Assembly: GCA_029721435.1 (NCBI GenBank)
Contig: CM056577.1
Span: 120,586,719 to 120,650,718, forward strand
DNA length: 64,000 nucleotides
Direction of reading: 5' to 3'
Source: Gymnothorax reevesii
Taxonomy: Eukaryota; Chordata; Actinopteri; Anguilliformes; Muraenidae
Position numbers and translations under genes: made by a program. Under the pieces are notes generated by a model, which saw only the letters and a list, made by a program, of their open reading frames with translations, had not been told where the DNA came from and searched no databases. Position 1 is the first letter of the stretch. Each line of letters starts with the position of its first letter. Below are positions 56,641-64,000 of the stretch, piece after piece.

Positions 56641-58341
56641 TCGGGTGTGACAACCTCAAAATGGCTGACAGATAATCAGCGTGGTATGTAACAGAATTGT
56701 GAAATTTTTTCACTTATGCTTCAAGCTTTTGCTTTACTGTCCTGTACTCAATCTTCCTAATACTGTCTCTGGCCATTTTTGCCCCAGTTGACCACAGAGG
56801 AGTGGTTACAGACTCCACTCCCAGTGCTACGCCTTCCTGTGGATTTTTATCTTTTGAATTTGGGACACCAGACTAAATCAGAGGTTCAGTAAGATCTCCA
56901 GCTGTTGAATGAGCGTGCTTTGTTCGTTTTGGAATGAACACTTCCTCGACCTTGCACCTCCAGGAACATGGTTGGTTACTACTGGAAGAGTATTGGGTTT
57001 ACTCCATATATACAGGGTTCCATTTTTGTATTTTATGTTTTTTTTAATGTTTTATGTTTTTTTTTTTTTTCAATAGTCATCACAACCAAACTCAAGTTTT
57101 TCTACGTCCCACTTTTCCGCCCTTTCAGAAGACAGAAGAGGATTTGGGATTAGCATGGAAAAGAGGGGGGGGGGATGAAATCTCCAAAATGTTGCAGATG
57201 TGTGACAGAACGGTGCAGAAAAACTGCGGAAAAGTGGGTGGAGGGGGGAAAGAGAGAGAGAGAGAGGGCGAGAGAGAATTACTGAAAAGGTGGTGAAGGA
57301 AAAAAATGGCAGAGGGTTGAAAAAAGTGTTAAAAAGAAGAAAAGAAAAAGACAGGGGATGAGGGGAGGATAGAGGGGGGGGGGCATCTGAGCCCTTAGAG
57401 AAAGAATGGAAGATCAGCCAAGGAAAGATGAGACGGGCTGCAGTCACATTCCTATAAACTCAGCGCATTAACACAGCGCGGGGCGGACTTCTCCAGCGCT
57501 ATGCCAACGGATGGACGTGTGCGGCGCGGCATAATAACTGCGTGAAATGAGTAATCTGTGCATGTTTTACAGTGAAAACCTTTTTCCCCTCTCCCGTACC
57601 CGTAAGCACTGATTCACAGACCGGTATAAAAGGAGAAAGTTATTGAATTTTTATGCCTCCCTTGTTGAATTGATGAGAAATGTGTGCGCTGCAGCAGGAA
57701 ACAGATTTTTTTGGCAATTTTCCCCACTGCAAGCCCTCCCCCACACACTTGAACAGTCAATTTGACTATTTATTACATTTTTTTTTCAAATGTTTACTTC
57801 TTGCAGTACTGTTCAACAGTTTGGAAACACTGATTTGACTAGATTGTTTATGGAACACAAATGAAGATCACAATGGAAAAATTATCAGTCACGTTTTCAC
57901 GATGTGGAGAAATGATGAATTGAAAATTCATAACGATCTTAGAAATAAAGCACTGAAAGATATGCAAAATATATAAAATATTATAATAGTATAATAATAT
58001 ATAATATATAAAATATACAAAAATGCTAAATTTGGTCACAGATTGTTTTTCCTTTGTGGTCTTCAAATACTTCAGGAAAACTGAGGACTCGTTCGAATGG
58101 CTAATTTTCCACTTCGGTCTTCTCTTCTTCACGCCCGTCTTGACTTGAAAATTGATGAAGATCGACCATCGATAATGACAATCCAATCCTTTAAATGAGC
58201 TGGGAAAAAGGAGTATGAGTTTTCCGTGAGGTTGAGAGCTGTTGAGAGCTTCCTTTGTAGAAGTATTTTGTGTGGAACGGGTGGCCTGTCCATCATTGAC
58301 CTGCGAATCTGTACTTGCCCTCTACCTTACACCTGTTGCGC
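56641..58341. other. Intron 2, mostly unrecognised
   Basis: T-run at 57057-57070; GA-rich 57155-57390 with G-runs; (TA)-rich 57965-58020. Near 57807 'tactgttcaacagtttggaa' resembles a Tc1-type end, but its partner was not found. Confidence 0.35.
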
Positions 58342-58512
58342 CAGTAAAGCCGCTTTCACACCGGACGCGAAACAAATTTTTCGCACCACAGATTACATTC
58401 AAAGCCAATGCAAAGACGCGAAACGCGTGTATTCGCGTCTTTGCATTGACTTTGAATGTAATCTGTCCCGCGAAAAATTTGTTTCCCGTCCAGTGTGAGA
58501 GCGGCTCTACTG
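58342..58512. mobile_element. Near-perfect hairpin MITE (171 bp)
   Basis: Two arms of about 81 bp: left CAGTAAAGCCGCTTTCACAC and reverse complement of the right CAGTAGAGCCGCTCTCACAC, continuing 'acaaatttttcg', 'agattacattcaaag' and 'caatgcaaagacgcgaa', with a loop of about 9 bp (acgcgtgta). CAGT ends suggest hAT affinity, but flanking 8-mers do not match. Arms are so similar that it is probably young or recently homogenised. Confidence 0.75.
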
Positions 58513-59189
58513 TCTGTAACTGACGTCTCATCCAAATGATGTTTGAAGGGCATTCCATTTCGCTAGTTCACGTTTCTTCAACCTCTGCTATCATCCTAGT
58601 CTTTGCGCTTTTTTCTGGGCTCCTGGACGGATTGAGCCGAGAGTCCGGAGAGGCAGGAAGACTGAAAGATAAGTGGCTGAAATGAGCCCAGTGTGTCGTT
58701 GGTGACCTGCAGTGATAGCAGGTGGAAATGAGGCTTACACGTGCAGACTGAATTAAAAAACCATTATTCAAAGCCATTAATGATTATGTAAAATATTAGC
58801 AGTGTCCCTGAATGCTACCTCCATGAATAAAAACATCTATTTCTCTCAGAGAAATAAAAATATCTCAGCGATTCCAAACATTATAATGGCACTGTAATTT
58901 CAAGAGAGTGGAGAAGAAACATCATTATGAAGTCTTTGAAAAGGAAGATTACACAAACAATGAAGATAATTGCTGTAAATTAAACAAAAAAAAAAAAAAA
59001 ACAAGCTGCCAAAAGCAGAAATAATATTGTTTTTTTTTCCTCGCTCGGTGACTGTAACTTCTGAGGTGCACCAGGTCCTGTAGGTATCTTAGCAACAATG
59101 ACTTTGTTCATACTGACTTTGGTGTAATACCTGCGAGTCTGTCGGCTATCGTCAATGTAAAAGGTAAAGTTTGCACGCATCAGCGTAAG
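58513..59189. other. Intron 2, nothing recognised
   Basis: Contains an A-run at 58985-59001. No coding or mobile-element signals. Confidence 0.4.
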
Positions 59190-59229
59190 TTACACAGTAT
59201 TGGAAACACTACGTCTGCCGTCTCGCCCA

Positions 59230-59830
59230 TCTCCCGACCCAGGGGCCCACCCACGACTTTGCATTGCTTTCATACTTCTGTCCATCGTCCCGTCCATCTG
59301 TCCAACTGCGTTTTGTTTCCAGACCAGGTATCAACCATCCTGTTCTTTTTCTGGGCCAGAACTCCGAAACTATTCTACCATCCTCAACAAAATGTAATAC
59401 TTGTGCATGTGTCGTATTGTGTCGATGAGCCATTTCATTCGTCCATCTGTCCTTCTGTCCATCAGTCTGTCCCTCAATTGCGTTTTTTTTTTTTTTCCGG
59501 GTCAGATACAAGCCACCTGATTCTTTTCCGTTCAATATCTCCATACAAAATTTTACATATGGACGCATCTTGTTATATAGAAGTGCCTTTTCACACGTTC
59601 ATCTGTCCTCCTGTCTGTTCCTCTGTCCCTCCACCACATGTAGTTTCCAGGCCAGATATCAGCCATCACTTTCTTTTCTGGGCTGAAATACCTAAAACAT
59701 TCAATATTTCTCAACTAAATGTAATATACGGACACATATTATTATGCACACATGCTGTTTCATATTTCCATCTGTCCTCTGGTCCCTCTGTCCGTCCTTC
59801 CACAGCGTTTTGTTTCCAGGTGGGACATCT
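59230..59830 (+). repeat. Degenerate tandem array, unit about 150-178 bp, four copies
   Basis: Each unit has repeated tctgtcc words, then gtttccaggccagatatcag, ccatc, tttcttttctgggc and 'ctcaactaaatgtaatat'. Recurring anchors are at 59317, 59495, 59643 and 59813. A 206-codon frame (59259-59879) stays open across the array and repeats phrases such as ISHHFLFWAEIPK; it has no recognisable domain and is probably not a gene. Confidence 0.65.
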
Positions 59831-59879
59831 GCAGTCCCGTGGCAGGGGGTTTGCTGCTGGTTACATTTGCAGTGAATAG

Positions 59880-61735
59880 GGATATATTGATGCTTTCTGT
59901 CTATAACCTCCCCATGTTCACTTCGTCTCTCTCTCCCTCTCTCTCTCGCCATCCTGTCTCTTAACCCTCTCCCACTCCTCCTCCTTTTGAGCAAACTCTC
60001 CCAAAACCCTGCCCAGGATGTCACTTCACTCACCTCTTCCTTTTTTCGTGCCATGGTCTCCTCATCTCTCTCTCTCTCTCTCTCTGTGTCCTGCAGCACT
60101 TTGTTTTGAAGGTACTTGAGGCCCCTCACCATTAAGCATCTGCACTAATATGTCTGTTGTGCTTCTGTGCTTAAGAAGAGCCATGTGTTTGAGTGGTGGA
60201 GGCTCCAGGCTCATTAGCTGAATTAGCATGGATGGTGCTCACATTTACATAAACTGTTGTTTGAAGCCAAGCCAATGCTTCAAACTACTGAGTTGTCGCA
60301 CCATGGAGTGGCCTAGCCGATGTGCTACTTGTCAATAGAGTTTTGGAAATTTGACACAATCGTCGAGAACTTTTTGACACTATGCGGGGTCAGGCCTCAG
60401 ACACAGGCGAAAAAAAAAGCTCTGTTCACAGGTTTTATTGGAATTTGCAGTCAGGCAATGCAGGCTGGTAAAAATCAGTGGTAGTGTAGCACTGAAGGGC
60501 AAATCCAGAATCGGAATCTGTATTTAGTCCAAGAATTAAAAAAAAAAACAAAAAAACAGGAATTCAGCGTGCCAACGCCTATTCACAAAGGGAATCGGGA
60601 GCCAAAAAAAAATTCAAAAGGTAACAAGGTGCGGCTATAACCGCGATACATGCAAACTAATTAACAATGAGCAAGGATAAAATAAACTATGAGATATGGA
60701 AAATAACATAAAGACATAGGAAATAGACCATGATATTTACAATTCAGACTCAGACCCTGACATTTTCCTTTATTTTCTAATAAACAATTAAAATAAATTC
60801 TAATAAAAATGCCAGCATTCATGTAATGTAACTTAATCCCAGTATGCCAAACCACCACAACGTTCAGAAATGAGTAACTCCCTCAAGGTGAAACACATAA
60901 CCTGCTGAGTTTAAAGGTTCCAGTTTAAAAACTGGATTCATAATTGATCTAGTGACATCCAGTGTATGAGCAATTAGCAACGTCAATTCTTGAGCAATGA
61001 GGTTTATTGTACGGCCAAAATAGCTCAGACTCTGTGAAAGGTGGTTTTAACATGGCACATCATAAATTATGAGCAGCTAGTGTGAACCTTGACTGTTGTC
61101 CTGCTGGATCACGATCAGTTTTCTAGACCTGGGTGTCTAGCCGTGCAAACCAGTCATTTCTCATTTTCGATTGGCTCAGTGAGCTGAAGACCCCGGTCCC
61201 AAGCCAGGGGAATCAACTGCTGCCTTGCATGCATCTCTGCATGTGATATTATTGAGGAGTACGTGTATGTCGAGACAAAAGGGAGGAGAGACATCATGAT
61301 ACCATAGAAACAGGTGGACCAACTGCTCACACAGCATGTTATAACCCTGACAAAACATGTCAGTGACGCTGTCTGAACATTATGCATCAGCTGAGATGCG
61401 ACTGACTATTCAGTTATTCGCCGACTGTGACTAATTGTTTTGTTTTGTCGTGAAGATTGGCCCTAACAAGTCAGTGAATAACTTGTATTCCGGGCGTCGT
61501 CATGCAAGAATCACTCTTGCCAGTTAACCCGTCGATCACTTGGTGTTTTTAAAACGTTTCGAAAACTCTCGCATTACTGCTTCATTACTTGCATCACATC
61601 ATTGTTTAGAATGTTCAGGAAGGAAGGTTCCAATCACCCTTCTGTGATGTCACGCCTTAAAAAGCTGCCAGATTTAGAGGTAATGGACAGTCTATCTGGA
61701 TAGGACCCCAGTGTTCTGCGAAAAACTGCTGGAAA
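59880..61735. other. Intron 2, nothing recognised
   Basis: CT-run near 60064-60084 and A-rich patches near 60411 and 60538-60557. No coding or mobile-element signals. Confidence 0.4.
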
Positions 61736-61870
61736 ACCATCCATCCATTGTTTCATCAGTCCATTATCAAACTTGATCATAGCAGGCCAGGGTTGCGGGG
61801 TGGGGCTGGATCCTGCCCCAGCATACAAATACAATGGGAGAGAGGCAGGAACACAACCTGGGCAGCTCGG
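61736..61870 (-). repeat. Teleost SINE tail relic, minus strand
   Basis: The + strand reads aaccatccatccattgtttc, 'ggttgcggggtggggctgga' and 'ggcaggaacacaacctgggc', which matches in reverse the 3' half of the SINE family at 54031-54337. Confidence 0.55.
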
Positions 61871-62841
61871 GTCGAAAAACAGGAAGAGGGGTGTTAAAAA
61901 AAACAAATCACGAGTGTCTTCGGCCGGCGCACTCAGTGTTGATGGCAGCAGATTTTCTTTAACTACCCACATCAGGCCCACTTCCAGTTAGCACGGCATA
62001 GATCAAGGGAGAGTTACAATTTGTGCCATGGAGCCGGACTTCTGGAAAGCTCCCCCAAGGAGACGAAGGCAGGCGCACAATTTAGCAGGCCAGGGCCAGG
62101 ATTAAACTTACAACCGCTTGCTCTCCCGCTTCCTGAAGTAAAGTCTATTTCACGCTCGGGGCACTTTCCCCGTGATTTGAGGACTGCTGGAGACGCCTCA
62201 GTGTGCAGTTATCTTCGGCCGTTGTCTCAAAGAGTACATCCCTCTGTTAACATGGCTGTCCATCCACCTCGCCTGTTGTCTTGATTCCATGTCTGAAGGA
62301 GTCGGTAGTTCACGTTCGTTTGGTGCATAAATGCCTCTTTCTTGCCACTGTCTCACTGAGCTCATGTTTTCACCTTGGCTTTGAGTGTGCTGTATTTAAA
62401 ACCCTGCTCTGTTTTTGAACATTGTTCGGCTTTGAGATGATTATTTTACTTGCAGCTACTGTAAAAATAAACGGATCATTAATGGCTGCTGCACTTGTCA
62501 TTATATCCATAATGGCGCCCTGCAGCAGGTGTATTCTTGTTGCTCGCTAAGTAAATGCTGGGCTTTGCAGGGATTTCAAACCCATGTATCGTGAATGCGC
62601 GAATTCAAAATGGCTTGTAGTAAAAAATATACTAATTTATAAAATATCCTAATTAATTAATTATTTTTATTATCTCCCACCACAAAGTGGGACCGGGGGG
62701 ACATTGTGGGATTGCGATCCAGGCCACAATGGGGACAAGATTTCTCTAAAACTATTATATCAAGATGCCTGACATTTTTTATGGTTGATAAGCTACTCGT
62801 GATGTACGTTGAGCTCAAAAATGGATGTCGAAGCATATTTT

Positions 62842-63092
62842 AAGAGTTCGTTTCCAAAACGCCATAAGTGCCAATATTACAAAAATTGAGATAATACCTT
62901 AGAGCAATAGCCCTGTGCCTCTTACATATGATGCAAAAATCTGTTTTTAGAAATTCGTCCTATAAAATGTATTTTTCCGTGGTCAAAGTTTGTGTTCTTT
63001 GATAAAATGCAATAGACATCAACACAGAAAAAGGGTGATTTACTCAAAATGAGTAAAATGGATATATTGCGTTTTGGAAGCAAACTCTTAAT
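62842..63092. repeat. Inverted repeat with 21-bp arms
   Basis: 'aagagttcgtttccaaaacg' (starting 62842) is mirrored by 'gcgttttggaagcaaactct' (from 63071), with one mismatch or so, enclosing about 205 bp. It could be an internal part of a larger decayed DNA element; outer ends were not found. Confidence 0.45.
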
Positions 63093-63409
63093 TTCTTTGC
63101 GGAGTTATGGCCTTTGATCGTGGCAGGGGATAGTGATGACACTGTCGTCTTCCTTATCTCATTTCTGTGTGATGTTTAATGTCAACTTTGTCCTTATAAG
63201 GCCAGAATTTGCAAAGAAATTTGCATATGCAATATCTCTGAGCCTGACCATTTACACAGTGAATGAGACCTTAGGAGTAAGTGTGTGAGATAATGGATGT
63301 GTGGTTGGATGGATGTCCCTAATGGCTGTAACATGGTTATTATTGTTGTTGAGGTAGCTGAGGTAAGATGGATAGCGGTGACAGTAATTGGTTTGTGTGT
63401 CGTCCTTAG

Positions 63410-63478
63410 CGCTGGCTTTGAAGGACGGACCCCAGCTGCCCTGCATGAAACTCAGGGTGTCGGTGTGCTGCAGCAGTC
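63410..63478 (+). CDS. efna4: Ephrin-A ligand, coding exon 3 (end of receptor-binding domain)
   Basis: 69 bp after the acceptor ccttag; 2 bases complete Ser137, then 22 codons and 1 base; donor gtgagt follows. Encodes SLALKDGPQLPCMKLRVSVCCSS. Cys148 is the fourth conserved ephrin-domain cysteine, and LRVSVCC matches the CLRLQVSVCC end of mammalian ephrin-A4 (ephrin-A3 has VFVCC). The predicted protein reaches 159 residues here; the linker and the hydrophobic GPI-attachment signal must be in one or two further exons to the right. Confidence 0.9.
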
Positions 63479-63523
63479 GTGAGTACCGTCTGCTTCCCAG
63501 CCCTCGGTCCTTCCTTCCTCTCC

Positions 63524-63526
<3 letters not shown>

Positions 63527-63608
<82 letters not shown>
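63527..63608 (+). repeat. (TG)41 microsatellite
   Basis: Forty-one uninterrupted TG units, starting 49 bases after the exon 3/intron 3 junction; imperfect TG repeats continue to about 63752. In the pre-mRNA this would be a (UG)41 tract close to the donor. Confidence 0.95.
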
Positions 63609-63612
<4 letters not shown>

Positions 63613-63752
63613 TGTGGGGAGTATGTGCGTGTGTGTCTGTGTATGTGGGGTGGAGGGGGTTGTAAAGGCTGTGGGGGTGTGTGTTCCTGTGTGTGTGTGT
63701 GTGTATATGTGTCTGGGAGGAATGGATGGTGATGGTGTGTTTTTTGTGTGCA

Positions 63753-64000
63753 CGTGCGTGTACGCTCACCCATTCCACCCATCTCTTGAAATGTGGTCTG
63801 TCATCTGTGTATCCTCTTGCATGTTAAACTTGATGATAATGGAATCATAATGATGAAAGGAATGCACTGTCTCATTAGCCTATGTAGGGCACCCACCAGT
63901 TCTAGCATTAGCATGTTGTGCTTTAATGTGTGCGACTGATTCCTTCAAAAATGATTGCTCCTCATTAAATACACTTTGTTTGGCCGACTAATAGCTGCCG
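63753..64000. other. Start of intron 3, nothing recognised
   Basis: No exon was found before the window ends. Confidence 0.5.

Larger units (their letters stand above)
54938..63409 (+). other. Intron 2 of the ephrin-A gene (8.5 kb)
   Basis: Runs from the gtgagt donor to the acceptor cgtccttag. Apart from the repeats listed separately, no exon, RNA gene or coding signal was recognised. Confidence 0.85.

Noticed and set aside
57800..58200. Additional Tc1 element starting tactgttcaacagtttggaa
   Set aside because: The first 20 bases resemble a Tc1-type end, but no matching inverted end or transposase fragment was found nearby.

Overview
This 64 kb window looks like teleost fish nuclear DNA. The coding sequence of one host gene is split into short exons tens of kilobases apart, and the space between is packed with fish-type repeats: Tc1/mariner relics, hAT and PIF/Harbinger miniature elements (MITEs), tRNA-derived SINEs with L2-type tails, a Ty3-clade LTR retrotransposon, long (CA)n/(TG)n tracts and large minisatellites. 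No bacterial, organellar or rRNA features are visible.

Host gene: the first three coding exons of a GPI-type ephrin-A ligand lie on the + strand. Exon 1 is 7724-7845 (signal peptide and start of the receptor-binding domain), exon 2 is 54651-54937 (core of the domain) and exon 3 is 63410-63478 (end of the domain). Splice sites are consensus and the phases (2, then 1) join to give 159 continuous residues with all four ephrin cysteines. The best paralogue guess is ephrin-A4. The stalk and GPI-signal exons lie beyond the right edge. Bases 1-7100 are upstream DNA, intron 1 is 46.8 kb and intron 2 is 8.5 kb.

The standout is an apparently intact LTR retrotransposon (23150-29142, minus strand, antisense to the ephrin gene). 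It has two LTRs of 496 bp that are identical by eye, a GTTA target duplication and one uninterrupted gag-pol frame of about 1583 aa. Its domain order is Gag, protease, integrase, reverse transcriptase, RNase H. Integrase lies before reverse transcriptase, as in Ty1/copia, but the sequences are Ty3/gypsy-like; this is the hallmark of the Gmr1 group. Each LTR U3 carries three perfect p53 half-sites plus one near-perfect half-site just upstream of a TATA box, and a perfect match to the CTCF core consensus. If functional, the insertion would place p53-responsive and CTCF-binding sequence in the ephrin intron.

Layout of the rest: 4.8-6.4 kb Tc1 relic inside a CA-rich tract; 8.9-10.7 kb DNA transposon with accgtt-type subterminal motifs and a second element nested in it; 11.1-17.9 kb a run of Tc1 relics and MITEs, one with a nested hAT MITE; 19.6-21.1 kb a three-level nest (old MITE, Harbinger-type element, small MITE); 33-34 kb a 41-bp minisatellite; 39.2-40.2 kb a SINE with target duplications and two MITEs; 40.4-44.9 kb CA repeats and large strand-asymmetric GA/CT minisatellites; 50.4-51.2 kb MITE plus TG minisatellite; 54.0-54.6 kb SINE and MITE just upstream of exon 2; 59.2-59.9 kb a degenerate tandem array; 63.5 kb (TG)41 just downstream of the exon 3 donor. 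All assignments come from reading the sequence; no database search was possible.
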